64,000 bases of DNA from Methylococcus mesophilus (GTDB lineage: Bacteria > Pseudomonadota > Gammaproteobacteria > Methylococcales > Methylococcaceae), in assembly GCF_026247885.1 (NCBI RefSeq), contig NZ_CP110921.1, positions 1,240,001 to 1,304,000 of the forward strand. The letters run 5' to 3'. The translations under genes and the position numbers were made by a program. Position 1 is the first letter of the stretch. Every line of letters begins with the position of its first letter. Below are positions 1 through 8,130 of this stretch, piece after piece. Below the pieces are notes generated by a model. That model ran no database searches. It saw only the letters and a program-made list of their open reading frames with translations, and was not told where the DNA came from.

Positions 1-487
1 ACAGGAGCGAGGCTTCCGGCACATCGCTGACCTCGGCGACGTCGCCGCTGCGGGTTGTCTTCGCCCAGCGACGGATGCGCTCCAGTTGATCGGCCTCCTC
101 GGCGCTGAAGCCGGCGCGAAAACCGAAATCGACGACGTTTTCCAGCCGATAGGGACAAAGATAGTTCGACCGCCCTTTCAGCAAGGCGGTCCGGACCGGT
201 ACCGCCAGCGCCTGCCGCAGCAGGGGCAGGTCCTTCTGAAACAGCTGGTCCTGCAGGTTGCGGGTGCCGGTGGAGACCAGCACGCGCTTGCCGCTCAGCA
301 GGGCCGGCACAAGATAGGCGAAGGTCTTGCCGGTGCCGGTTCCGGCCTCGGCGATCAGGCAACGGCCGTCGCGGATGGCCTGCTCTACCGCCCGCGCCAT
401 GCCGGTCTGGGCTTCACGCGGCCGGAAGCCCGTGAGTGAGCGCGCCAGCGGGCCATCCTCCGCGAAGGCATCGTCGACGCTGCTCAC
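1..487 (-). CDS. DinG/YoaA-type ATP-dependent DNA helicase, N-terminal part
   Basis: This is the first 162 codons of a superfamily 2 helicase of the DinG/YoaA (XPD-like) group; the rest lies left of the window. A GTG at 485-487, one base after the stop of the upstream gene, opens a frame with no stop to the window edge. The protein shows a Walker A box (AEAGTGTGKT, about residues 42-51), motif Ia (LVSTGTRNLQDQL), and a NYLC segment where this family places the first cysteine of its 4Fe-4S cluster. The family unwinds damaged or branched DNA. It ends the fabF-to-tatD minus-strand cluster. Choosing between DinG and YoaA needs the missing part. Confidence 0.85.
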   Translation of the reverse strand, partial: MSSVDDAFAEDGPLARSLTGFRPREAQTGMARAVEQAIRDGRCLIAEAGTGTGKTFAYLVPALLSGKRVLVSTGTRNLQDQLFQKDLPLLRQALAVPVRTALLKGRSNYLCPYRLENVVDFGFRAGFSAEEADQLERIRRWAKTTRSGDVAEVSDVPEASLL

Positions 488-488
488 C

Positions 489-1013
489 CTATTTTTCCGC
501 GGCGCCCGCGAGTTGGCCCGCTTCTTCGATCAGCGCTTGGCTTTTCTGGACCAGATCCGGATTGCCTTTGGCCAGCACCTTGGATTTGCGCGCCAGATCG
601 AGCGCGAGGCGCGGTTGCTGCTGCGCCATGCGGACCGTCGCCAGGCGGTACCACAACTCGGGATTGCGCGGCTGCATGCGGATGGCCCGCTCCAGGGTGG
701 CAGCAGCGTTGTCGAGCTGGCCGGAGGCCTGCGCCTTGTCGGCGTCGGACATCAGCGCGGCCACCGCGGGCGTCGGTGCCGGCTGCTTCTTCACACCTCC
801 CGAGGTTCCCGGAGCCGACCTGGCGGGCGGAGCCGCCGGTTTCGCCTTGGGGCTGGGCGCCGGTGTTGCCGTGGGCGCCGGACGAACGCCAGGGGCAGGC
901 GGACCGACCGCCTTCCGTTGGGCGCATCCCACTGAAACGGCCAGACAGAGCACCACCGCCACCCATCGGCAGGGCAGCGTATTGAAACGCCGGGATTTAG
1001 CGTACGAATTCAT
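489..1013 (-). CDS. TPR-type lipoprotein, unknown function
   Basis: A 174-residue envelope protein. It starts with a basic stretch, a hydrophobic core and a cysteine at position 30 (VSVGC), a loose lipobox. A Pro/Ala/Lys-rich linker covers about residues 37-85. Then come one to two tetratricopeptide-like helical repeats (about 90-165) with typical spacing of Leu, Ala and Trp (ELWYRLATVRMAQQQPRLAL). TPR repeats bind protein partners, often murein or envelope assembly factors. The ATG at 1011-1013 is chosen because the signal sequence begins there; the same frame continues upstream only as the antisense shadow of tatD. No enzymatic motif is visible. It sits between tatD and the helicase. Confidence 0.75.
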   Translation of the reverse strand: MNSYAKSRRFNTLPCRWVAVVLCLAVSVGCAQRKAVGPPAPGVRPAPTATPAPSPKAKPAAPPARSAPGTSGGVKKQPAPTPAVAALMSDADKAQASGQLDNAAATLERAIRMQPRNPELWYRLATVRMAQQQPRLALDLARKSKVLAKGNPDLVQKSQALIEEAGQLAGAAEK

Positions 1014-1069
1014 CGAAAAACCGGGGGTAGGAAAAGCCCAACGGGGCAAGCAATATCTATTCCGTAACC

Positions 1070-1843
1070 TTAGTCGTTTTCGAACAGCGCGTAATAGTTC
1101 CGCGTCGTCCGGTCCGCCACCTCGGCCAGCGAAACGCCCCGAAGTTCGGCAATCATGCCGGCTACATGACGAACATGTTGCGGATAGTTCGGTTTGCCCC
1201 GCAGCGGCACCGGTGCCAGATAGGGCGAATCGGTCTCGATCAGATAGCGCTCGTCCGGCACTCGGCGGGCGACGTCCTGAATGGTTTCGGCAGTGCGGAA
1301 CGTGACGATGCCGGAAAAGGATATCGAGAAATTCAGATCGAGCGCGCGGCGCGCCGTGTCCCAGTCCTCGGTGAAGCAATGAAACACGCCGCCCGCCTCG
1401 CCCGCCCCTTCTTCCTCGAGGATGCGCAGGGTGTCGGCGCGGGAATCGCGGGTGTGTACGATCAGCGGCTTGCCGGCGAGCTTCGCGGCGCGGATGTGGG
1501 TGCGGAAACGCTCGTGCTGCCAAGCGAGGTCCCCCTCGCTGCGGAAATAATCCAGGCCGGTTTCGCCGATGGCGACGACGCGCTCGTCGCCCGCCAGCTC
1601 GGCCAAGCGTTCGGCGCTCGGCTCCTCGGTATCGGTTTCGTTGGGATGCACGCCGACGGAGACGGAGACGTTGGGATACGGCTCGATGAGCAGGCGCATG
1701 GCGGGATAATCTTCCAGATTGATCGATACGCACAGCATGCGGTCGACGCCTTGGGCGCCGGCCTCCGCCATGAAACGCGAAAAATTGCCGCCGAACGGTT
1801 TCAGGTCGAGCCGGTCGAGGTGGGCATGGGAGTCGATGAACAT
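1070..1843 (-). CDS. tatD: TatD-family metal-dependent DNase
   Basis: A 257-residue TIM-barrel hydrolase of the TatD/YcfH family, which uses two divalent metals to cut DNA (3'-5' exonuclease and possibly repair or proofreading of D-aminoacyl-tRNA in relatives). Metal ligands are visible: DSHAHLD at the N-terminus, GETGLDYF, IVHTRDS, FHCFTE and ETDSPYLAP near the C-terminus. The start is placed at MFIDSH because the family begins there; 24 codons upstream in the same frame have no family resemblance. It follows pilZ, as in the Pseudomonas order holB-pilZ-tatD. Which member of the tatD/ycfH/yjjV group it is cannot be settled from sequence alone. Confidence 0.93.
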   Translation of the reverse strand: MFIDSHAHLDRLDLKPFGGNFSRFMAEAGAQGVDRMLCVSINLEDYPAMRLLIEPYPNVSVSVGVHPNETDTEEPSAERLAELAGDERVVAIGETGLDYFRSEGDLAWQHERFRTHIRAAKLAGKPLIVHTRDSRADTLRILEEEGAGEAGGVFHCFTEDWDTARRALDLNFSISFSGIVTFRTAETIQDVARRVPDERYLIETDSPYLAPVPLRGKPNYPQHVRHVAGMIAELRGVSLAEVADRTTRNYYALFEND

Positions 1844-1883
1844 CGGATTGGGCGCAGTGAGTAGCGGGTTCTGCCCGCAAAGC

Positions 1884-2240
1884 TTACATGGTATGGGTCG
1901 GCTGGTCCGATTCAAGGTGGCCGGAGAGATAACTCTCGATCAGGGCCTTGGTGACGCCGGCGTCCTCTTCGTTGAATTGCACGCCCACGCCAGCCGACCG
2001 GAAGCCGGCGGCACCCTTCGGGGTAATCCAGACGACCCGTCCCGAAATCGGGATCCGCTCCGGCTCGTCCATCAGTTGCAGCAGCATGAAGACCTCATCC
2101 CCCAGGCCGTAACTGCGAGTCGTCGGAATGAACAGCCCGCCGTTCCTGATGGTCGGCATGTACGCGGCGTAAAGCGCATTTTTGTCCTTGATGGTCAGCG
2201 CCAGGATGCCCTGGCGGGCGCCCGCCTGCTCTTCGCTCAA
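1884..2240 (-). CDS. pilZ: PilZ-domain protein of the type IV pilus PilZ type
   Basis: A 118-residue single PilZ domain located between holB and tatD, the position of the founding pilZ gene of Pseudomonas. It has the conserved core (IRNGGLFIPT, then SGRVVWITPKG and AGVGVQF). It lacks the N-terminal RxxxR and the (D/N)xSxxG motif that bind cyclic di-GMP. That matches founding PilZ proteins, which act in type IV pilus assembly through protein partners rather than by sensing the nucleotide. The start overlaps the holB stop by four bases (ATGA), so translation is probably coupled. No pilus genes are in the window. Confidence 0.88.
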   Translation of the reverse strand: MSEEQAGARQGILALTIKDKNALYAAYMPTIRNGGLFIPTTRSYGLGDEVFMLLQLMDEPERIPISGRVVWITPKGAAGFRSAGVGVQFNEEDAGVTKALIESYLSGHLESDQPTHTM

Positions 2241-3241
2241 CGCCGTTCTCCCCCGGGTCTCAGCCGGCTCCAGTTTATCAGGATATCTTCCATGATCAGC
2301 TGTCGGTTGGCCTGGCCTTCCAGATTGCGGCGGGCGGCATCGACGTCGTCAAGCCGGGCGAACAGGGTGCGGAGATCCAGGCCGGCCGCCGCTTTCCGCA
2401 ACCCCTGCTCCAGGTCGGCATTGGCCAGGCGCAACGCTGCCGGGGTCTCAGCGCTGCCGATACGAATGAGGTCCGCAATCCAGCCGCGCAACCATGTCGT
2501 GACGGTCTCGCCGTCCTCCTTGGCCCACTGCTCGGCGACGGCAAGCGGATCGGTCTCGTCCCTCAGCACGGCCAGCCAGTCATCGAAGAGCTTCCTTCTG
2601 CGCTGGGCCAGATCGCCCCCGCACAGTTCGACCGCTCGGACCGGCGCGCCGTCGGCCATCGCCAGCAAAGCTTCGGCCTCCTCCCCGAACCCCTGTCCAC
2701 GCAGCCAATGCAGCGCTTCTTCCCGCTCCGGCAGCCTGACGTCCAGCCGCTGGCAGCGGCTCAGGACCGTCGCCGGCAATTGCGCGGGCCGCTCGCTGAT
2801 GAGGATGAACAGAGTCTGCGGGTCGGGCTCCTCCAGAGTCTTGAGCAAACTGTTCGCGGCCGCCGTGTTCATGGCATGCGCCGGACGGATCACCACGACC
2901 CGGGAAGCACCGTACTGCGGCTTGAGCGAAAGCCTGTCGATCAGGCGGCGGACCAGATCGACGGTGATGCGTTTGCCGGCTTCCTCGGGTTCGACACGAA
3001 GATAGTCCGGATGGTTGCCCGCCGCCGCCAGGCGACAGGCGGGACAGGCACCGCACGCCCCTTCGGCCGACGGGCTGGCGCACAGCAGACGGCGGGCGAA
3101 ATCGTCGGCCAGCGCTCCTTTCCCTACGCCCGCGGCGCCCGAAATCAACAAGCCTTGCGGCAACCGGCCGGCGGCCAGATACGCCGCGAGCCGGCGGCGG
3201 GCCGGCTCCAGCCAAGGATAGCAACCGACCGGATCAGACAC
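2237..3241 (-). CDS. holB: DNA polymerase III delta-prime subunit
   Basis: A 334-residue clamp-loader subunit that loads the sliding clamp with the gamma/tau and delta subunits. An AAA+-like fold is visible: P-loop region GAAGVGKGAL (about 35-44), a zinc module with four cysteines (C at about 54, then CGACPAC), LLKTLEEP and the SRC motif (LSRCQRL) used as an arginine finger for a neighbouring subunit. The P-loop lacks the usual Ser/Thr after the lysine, as expected of delta-prime, which need not hydrolyse ATP. It overlaps tmk by eight bases upstream and pilZ by four downstream, so the three are translationally coupled. Confidence 0.95.
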   Translation of the reverse strand: MSDPVGCYPWLEPARRRLAAYLAAGRLPQGLLISGAAGVGKGALADDFARRLLCASPSAEGACGACPACRLAAAGNHPDYLRVEPEEAGKRITVDLVRRLIDRLSLKPQYGASRVVVIRPAHAMNTAAANSLLKTLEEPDPQTLFILISERPAQLPATVLSRCQRLDVRLPEREEALHWLRGQGFGEEAEALLAMADGAPVRAVELCGGDLAQRRRKLFDDWLAVLRDETDPLAVAEQWAKEDGETVTTWLRGWIADLIRIGSAETPAALRLANADLEQGLRKAAAGLDLRTLFARLDDVDAARRNLEGQANRQLIMEDILINWSRLRPGGERR

Positions 3242-3860
3242 GACCGGACAACAGCAAATCCAATTGCGAAGCGATCGCTGCCTGCACCACGGCCAGTGGC
3301 CGGGCGGCGTCGATCACCCGTATCCGACCGGGCTCGGCCTGCGCCAGCGCCAGATAGCCCTCCCGCACCCGCGCGAAAAAAGCGATATCTTCCCTTTCCA
3401 GCCGGTCCGGGCCGCTGCGCTGGCGCGCGCGCGTCAAGCCGGTGTCCACCGGCGCGTCCAGCAGCAGGGTCAGATCGGGCCGCAGCCCGGCCTGAATCCA
3501 GTCCCGCAGGAAATCTATGACCGACCGGTCGATACCGCGCCCCGCGCCCTGATAGGCATAGCTGGCATCGGTGAAACGGTCGCAGACCACCCAGGCGCCG
3601 CGCTGCAAGGCGGGCTCGACCACTTCCCGAAGATGGTGGACCCGGGCCGCGAACAATAGCAGCAATTCGGCTTCCGGCCTCACCTCAGCATGATGCAGGA
3701 AAATTTCCCGCACCGCCTCACCGAAGACCGTGCCCCCCGGCTCCCGGGTCGCGACCACCTCCAGCCCTCGATCGCGCAGCCGGCTCACGATGAAATCGAG
3801 ATTGGTGGTCTTGCCGACGCCCTCGCCGCCTTCCAGCGTAATGAATTTGCCTGGTGTCAT
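3234..3860 (-). CDS. tmk: Thymidylate kinase
   Basis: A 208-residue kinase converting dTMP to dTDP for DNA synthesis. It has the P-loop EGGEGVGKTT (about 10-19), the REPGGT motif binding the nucleotide base, the DR(F/Y) motif (VVCDRFTDASYAYQG) and a LID segment (DRLEREDIAFF). The start at 3860 gives MTPGKFITLEGG, the usual family N-terminus, although the frame stays open much further upstream as an antisense or out-of-frame shadow of mltG. It overlaps mltG by four bases (ATGA) and holB by eight. The order mltG-tmk-holB is shared with E. coli. Confidence 0.96.
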   Translation of the reverse strand: MTPGKFITLEGGEGVGKTTNLDFIVSRLRDRGLEVVATREPGGTVFGEAVREIFLHHAEVRPEAELLLLFAARVHHLREVVEPALQRGAWVVCDRFTDASYAYQGAGRGIDRSVIDFLRDWIQAGLRPDLTLLLDAPVDTGLTRARQRSGPDRLEREDIAFFARVREGYLALAQAEPGRIRVIDAARPLAVVQAAIASQLDLLLSGRV

Positions 3861-4861
3861 GGCTGCCGGGCCTTCTGGTACAGGTCCACCGCCTGCCGGT
3901 GTTCGTCCCAAGTCCGCGAGAATTGGTGGCCGCCATCTCCGCGTGCGACGTAATACAGGCTGTCGCCCGGCGCAGGATTCAGCGCAGCCCGCAGCGAAGC
4001 CAGCCCCGGCGCGGCGATCGGCGCCGGCGGCAGGCCGCGGTGAAGATAGGTGTTGTAGGGCGTGTCCGCCTTGAGGTCCTCGCGCCGCAGATTGCCATCG
4101 TAGCGTTCGCCCAGGCCGTAGATCACGGTCGGATCGACCTGCAGCGGCATGCCGGTGCGCAGTCGCCTGACCAGCACGCCCGCCACTTCGCTCCTTTCTT
4201 CCGGCCGGGCGGTCTCTTTTTCTACGATGGAGGCCATGATCAAAGCATCGTCCAGCGTCCGGTAGGGAAGCGCCGGCGCCCGCCGCGCCCATTCCGCAGC
4301 CAGCACCGCCGTCATGCGGTCGTAGGCTCGCTTCAGAATTTCGACGTCCGGCGTGCCCTTGGTGAAAAAGTAGGTATCGGGGAAAAACCGCCCTTCCGGA
4401 TCCAACTCGGGCCTCGCCAGCGTCCGCATCAGCATGGCGGCATCGCTTTCCGAACCGATGCGGTGCTCGAGCGCCGGTTGGGCCCGCAGCGCCGCCAGCA
4501 TCTGACGGAAGGTCCAGCCTTCGACCAGGGTCACGGCATGCTGACGGACCTTGCCGGAAGCGAACAGCGCCAGCAGCCTGCGCCGGTCGACGCCCGGAGG
4601 AATCTCGTATTCCCCAGACTTCAGCTTGCGCGCTTGGCCTTCCTCCCAGGCCAGCAGCACGAACCACCAGGGCTCGTCGATCACGCCTGCCTCCCTCAGT
4701 GAGAAGGCGACATCCTTCAGGCCCTGCCCCCGCCCGATCTCGAACACCACCGGCTCCGCGTTGGCCACCGGCCGATCGGCCGACTCGGTAAAATCCTTCA
4801 CCGCCACGACGGCAACGAACACCGCTGCGGCAACCAGCGACAGGACCAGGGGGCGCCTCAT
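3857..4861 (-). CDS. mltG: Endolytic murein transglycosylase MltG
   Basis: A 334-residue inner-membrane lytic transglycosylase (YceG family) that cuts nascent glycan strands and sets their length. Residues about 4-22 form one hydrophobic membrane anchor. A LysM-like subdomain follows (GQGLKDVAFSLREAGVI), then the YceG catalytic region with ASIVEKETARPEE, whose glutamate corresponds to the catalytic Glu of the E. coli enzyme, and VDPTVIYGLG and NTYLHRGLPPAPIAAPG near the end. Its ATG overlaps the pabC stop by four bases and its stop overlaps tmk. Clustering with fab genes and pabC is the standard gammaproteobacterial arrangement. Confidence 0.95.
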   Translation of the reverse strand: MRRPLVLSLVAAAVFVAVVAVKDFTESADRPVANAEPVVFEIGRGQGLKDVAFSLREAGVIDEPWWFVLLAWEEGQARKLKSGEYEIPPGVDRRRLLALFASGKVRQHAVTLVEGWTFRQMLAALRAQPALEHRIGSESDAAMLMRTLARPELDPEGRFFPDTYFFTKGTPDVEILKRAYDRMTAVLAAEWARRAPALPYRTLDDALIMASIVEKETARPEERSEVAGVLVRRLRTGMPLQVDPTVIYGLGERYDGNLRREDLKADTPYNTYLHRGLPPAPIAAPGLASLRAALNPAPGDSLYYVARGDGGHQFSRTWDEHRQAVDLYQKARQP

Positions 4862-5688
4862 CCGGCCAGAACCTCACTCCGCTGATAGTCTTCCAAGCAC
4901 ACGCTCAGCACCCTTGTCACCTCGCCCACCGGATAACTCCTCGCCGCCACTCGTGCCACCGGCCAGATGCCGATGACGCAGTTGGTCAGGAAAACTTCAT
5001 CGGCGGACGCCAGTTCTTCCGGCCGGACGCGCCTTTCATGCACCGCGATCCCCTGGGACCGGGCGATCTCCAGGACCAGGCGCCGCATCACGCCACTCAC
5101 GCCGCAGCGGTCGATCAGAGGAGTTTCGAGCTGCCCGGCATTCACCATAAATAAGTTGCTCATGGTGCCCTCCACGAGGAAGCCCTCGGTGTCGCACATC
5201 AAACCTTCCTGGAACTCATCGGCCCACTCCCCCCGCCCGAGCACCTGCTCCAAACGATTCGTATGTTTGATCCCGGCCAGCGCCGTATTGATGCCGAGCG
5301 GCGTACTGCAGCGGGTCACGCTCACGCCGGACCGGTAATACGCCTGTGGAAATCCAGGGACGGAATGGAGCGAAACCACGCGCGTCGGTTCGCCGTCCGT
5401 CACTGGGCGGTAGCCGCGCCCGCCGATGCCGCGGGTGATCTGTATCTTCACGACCCCCTCGGCCGCTTCCGGGCCGAGCAGCCGCAGGTCGACGAGAACC
5501 GACTCATCCCCTGGATAAGAGATGCCGAGCCGGGAGCAGGCATCGGCAAGACGGTCGAGATGCCGGGACAGCAGGAGCGGCTGTCCGCCGCTCACGCGGA
5601 GGGTAGTGAATACGCCGTCGCCATATTGAAACCCCCGGTCGCGCACGTCGACAAACTCGGAGGGACGACCGTTCACCAGGACTCTCAT
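4858..5688 (-). CDS. pabC: 4-amino-4-deoxychorismate lyase
   Basis: A 276-residue fold-type IV PLP enzyme that splits aminodeoxychorismate to p-aminobenzoate and pyruvate for folate synthesis. It shows the family N-terminus (MRVLVNGRP), RDRGFQYGDGVF, the PLP lysine in IKHTNRLEQVL and the phosphate-binding stretch TEGFLVEGTMSNLF. The ATG at 5688 is chosen because the 59 codons upstream in the same frame overlap the end of fabF out of frame. D-amino-acid or branched-chain aminotransferases share the fold, but the fabF-pabC-mltG context makes PabC much the likeliest call. Confidence 0.93.
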   Translation of the reverse strand: MRVLVNGRPSEFVDVRDRGFQYGDGVFTTLRVSGGQPLLLSRHLDRLADACSRLGISYPGDESVLVDLRLLGPEAAEGVVKIQITRGIGGRGYRPVTDGEPTRVVSLHSVPGFPQAYYRSGVSVTRCSTPLGINTALAGIKHTNRLEQVLGRGEWADEFQEGLMCDTEGFLVEGTMSNLFMVNAGQLETPLIDRCGVSGVMRRLVLEIARSQGIAVHERRVRPEELASADEVFLTNCVIGIWPVARVAARSYPVGEVTRVLSVCLEDYQRSEVLAG

Positions 5689-5747
5689 AGATACGGAATC
5701 CGGCAGAAGTGGAGCGAGGCGCAGAAGCCGGGGAGGGCTCTCCGCGC

Positions 5748-6989
5748 CTAAGCGAATTTCTTGAAGATCAGCGTCGCGTTGGTACCGCCGAAACCGAAGG
5801 AATTGGACATGACCACTTCGAGATCCTTTTCCCTGGCCGTGTGGGGCACATAGTCCAGGTCGCACTCCGGATCGGGCGTATCCAGATTGATGGTCGGCGG
5901 CACCACGCCGTCCCGGATTGCCAGCACGGAGAAGATCGCCTCGATCCCGCCCGCCGCGCCGAGCAAATGCCCGGTCATGGACTTGGTTGAACTGATCGCG
6001 GTGGTATAGGCATGCGGGCCCAGCACCGCCTTCATGGCGCGGGTTTCGGCGAGGTCGCCGGCCGGCGTCGAGGTGCCGTGAGCATTGATGTAATCAATGT
6101 CTTCCGGATTGACGCCGGCATCGCGCATCGCGTGCATCATGCAGCGCGCGGCGCCTTCGCCGTCTTCCGGCGGCTGGGTCATGTGATGAGCATCGCCCGA
6201 CATGCCGAAGCCGATCACCTCCGCATAGATGCGGGCACCGCGCTTCCTGGCGTGTTCCAGTTCCTCCAGCACCACCACGCCGGCGCCGTCACCCAGCACG
6301 AAACCATCGCGATCCTTGTCCCAGGGCCGGCTCGCCCGCAGCGGGTCATCGTTGCGGCGCGACAGGGCACGGGCCGAAATAAAACCGCCCAGCGCTGTCG
6401 GGGAACTCGCCATTTCGGCGCCGCCGGCCACCATCACGTCGGCATCGCCATACTGGATCACCCTGGCCGCACTGCCGATGCTGTGGGTCGCCGTAGCGCA
6501 AGCGGTCACGATCGCGTAATTCGGCCCTTGCATACCGTACTTGATCGACAGATTGCCGGAAATCATGTTGATGATGTTGGCCGGCACGAAGAACGGGGAT
6601 ATCTTGCGGGGTCCGCCCTTGAGAAAAACACCGTAGCCGTGCTCGATGCCGGTGATCCCGCCGATGCCGGAGCCGACGCAGACGCCGATCCGGTCGGCAT
6701 TGGCCTCGGTGACCTCGAGGCCTGAGTCTTCGAACGCCTGGCTGCCCGCGGCCATGCCGTAATGGATGAAGGTATCCATCTTCTTGGCTTCTTTTTCGGG
6801 CAGATACTGGGTGACATCGAAGTTGCGCACGCTACCGCCGAAACGGGTAGCGAAGTCGGACACATCGAAATGCTCGATCGGGCCGATTCCGCTGCGGCCG
6901 TTCAGGATGCTATCCCAGCTTTCGGGTACATTGAGGCCCACCGGACAGACCATTCCCAGTCCGGTGATGACGACGCGACGCTTGCTCAC
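5748..6989 (-). CDS. fabF: 3-oxoacyl-ACP synthase II
   Basis: A 413-residue condensing enzyme (KAS II) that extends acyl-ACP with malonyl-ACP. In E. coli it governs palmitoleate-to-vaccenate elongation. The Cys-His-His triad is visible: [11 protein letters not shown] (Cys), [11 protein letters not shown] (His) and GHLLGAAGG (His). The C-terminal [15 protein letters not shown] is typical. It lies downstream of acpP behind a hairpin that looks like a terminator, so its expression may be lower than that of acpP. Spacing to pabC is 59 bases. Confidence 0.97.
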   Translation of the reverse strand: MSKRRVVITGLGMVCPVGLNVPESWDSILNGRSGIGPIEHFDVSDFATRFGGSVRNFDVTQYLPEKEAKKMDTFIHYGMAAGSQAFEDSGLEVTEANADRIGVCVGSGIGGITGIEHGYGVFLKGGPRKISPFFVPANIINMISGNLSIKYGMQGPNYAIVTACATATHSIGSAARVIQYGDADVMVAGGAEMASSPTALGGFISARALSRRNDDPLRASRPWDKDRDGFVLGDGAGVVVLEELEHARKRGARIYAEVIGFGMSGDAHHMTQPPEDGEGAARCMMHAMRDAGVNPEDIDYINAHGTSTPAGDLAETRAMKAVLGPHAYTTAISSTKSMTGHLLGAAGGIEAIFSVLAIRDGVVPPTINLDTPDPECDLDYVPHTAREKDLEVVMSNSFGFGGTNATLIFKKFA

Positions 6990-7010
6990 GCTGACACCTG
7001 GAGGTAAACG

Positions 7011-7046
7011 AAAGAAAACCCCACCGGATGACGATGTCCCGTGGGG
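7011..7046 (-). terminator. Intrinsic terminator or attenuator between acpP and fabF
   Basis: Read on the minus strand, CCCCAC (7041-7046) pairs with GTGGGG (7019-7024). A further GG/CC pairing lies inside the loop. The stem is followed directly by TTTTCTTT (7011-7018). This is the form of a factor-independent terminator, placed 21 bases after the acpP stop and before the fabF start. It would let acpP be transcribed in excess of fabF. Confidence 0.6.
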
Positions 7047-7067
7047 CTGATAGAACGGTGAAGCCGA

Positions 7068-7298
7068 TCAGGTGTGGGTCTGGATGTAATCGATCGCCTG
7101 CTGAACCGTGGTGATCTTTTCGGCGTCCTCGTCAGGAATTTCGCACTCGAATTCTTCTTCGAGAGCCATTACCAGCTCGACCGTGTCCAGAGAATCGGCG
7201 CCCAGATCGTCCACAAAGGAAGCCTCGTTCGAGATTTCGTCCTTCACGCCCAACTGTTCGGCGACGATCTTCTTTACACGTTCTGCTATATCACTCAT
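7068..7298 (-). CDS. acpP: Acyl carrier protein
   Basis: A 76-residue acidic carrier protein that holds growing acyl chains on 4'-phosphopantetheine. The attachment serine is in [18 protein letters not shown] (DSL motif). Length and acidity match the family. It sits between fabG and fabF as in most gammaproteobacteria, with its own promoter-like sequence upstream and a terminator-like hairpin downstream, consistent with the very high output expected for AcpP. Confidence 0.98.
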   Translation of the reverse strand: MSDIAERVKKIVAEQLGVKDEISNEASFVDDLGADSLDTVELVMALEEEFECEIPDEDAEKITTVQQAIDYIQTHT

Positions 7299-7340
7299 CG
7301 TTTTTTGTCCTCAGTGTTATTCAAGTTTAGAGGTGCGGAG

Positions 7341-7368
7341 ATTTTAGTGTGAATTCCCGCGAACACAA
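7341..7368 (-). promoter_or_regulatory. Candidate acpP promoter
   Basis: On the minus strand TTGTGT (7363-7368) and TAAAAT (7341-7346) are separated by 16 bases in the 94-base fabG-acpP gap. The predicted start would leave a leader of about 35 bases before acpP. The -35 match is only partial; the -10 is good. Confidence 0.5.
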
Positions 7369-7392
7369 GCAATTTCTGGCAATAAAAGCCGC

Positions 7393-8130
7393 TTACGGCA
7401 TGAACATGCCGCCATTGACATGCAGGGTTTCGCCGGTGATGTAGGCCGCATCGTCGGAGCATAGAAAGGCCACAGCCCCGGCGATTTCCTCGGCCTGGCC
7501 CAGCCGCCCCAGCGGGATAGAGGCCAGCAGGGTCGTCTTGTGCGCATCAGGCAAGGCACGGGTCATATCGGTATCGATGAAGCCCGGCGCGACCGAGTTC
7601 ACGGTGATGCCGCGCGACCCAATCTCCTTCGCCAGAGACTTGGTGAAACCGATGATGCCGGCCTTGGCCGCCGCGTAGTTGGTCTGCCCGGCGTTGCCGG
7701 TCAACCCCACCACAGAGGTGATGTTGACGATGCGGCCGGTGCGCGCCTTCATCATGCCCTTGAGGCACGCCTTGCTCATGCGGTAGACCGAGGACAGGTT
7801 GGTGTCGATGATCGCATCCCAGTCTTCGTCCTTCATGCGCATCAACAGCCCGTCGCGGGTGATGCCGGCGTTGTTGACCAGGATCGTCGGCACGCCGAAT
7901 TCCTCGCTGACGGCGGCCACGAGCGCCTCGACCGATTCGGGATCGCTCACGTCAAGCACCCGCCCGCAGCCGCTCAGGCCGGCATCGCTCAGGGCTGCAC
8001 CGATCGCCGCAGCGCCCCCCGCCGAAGTTGCGGTGCCGACGACGGTATGGCCGGCCCGCGCCAAACGGTGGGCAATGGCCTGTCCGATACCCCGGCTGGC
8101 CCCTGTGACAATTGCTATCTGGTCCGTCAT
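7393..8130 (-). CDS. fabG: 3-oxoacyl-ACP reductase
   Basis: A 245-residue short-chain dehydrogenase that reduces 3-oxoacyl-ACP with NADPH, the first reduction of each elongation cycle. It has the cofactor motif TGASRGIGQA near the N-terminus, NNAGITRDGLL, the Ser-Tyr-Lys catalytic set (NITSVVG, then NYAAAKAG) and VAPGFIDTDMT. The length is the usual size for FabG. The start overlaps the fabD stop by four bases. Its position between fabD and acpP supports FabG over other SDR enzymes. Confidence 0.97.
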   Translation of the reverse strand: MTDQIAIVTGASRGIGQAIAHRLARAGHTVVGTATSAGGAAAIGAALSDAGLSGCGRVLDVSDPESVEALVAAVSEEFGVPTILVNNAGITRDGLLMRMKDEDWDAIIDTNLSSVYRMSKACLKGMMKARTGRIVNITSVVGLTGNAGQTNYAAAKAGIIGFTKSLAKEIGSRGITVNSVAPGFIDTDMTRALPDAHKTTLLASIPLGRLGQAEEIAGAVAFLCSDDAAYITGETLHVNGGMFMP

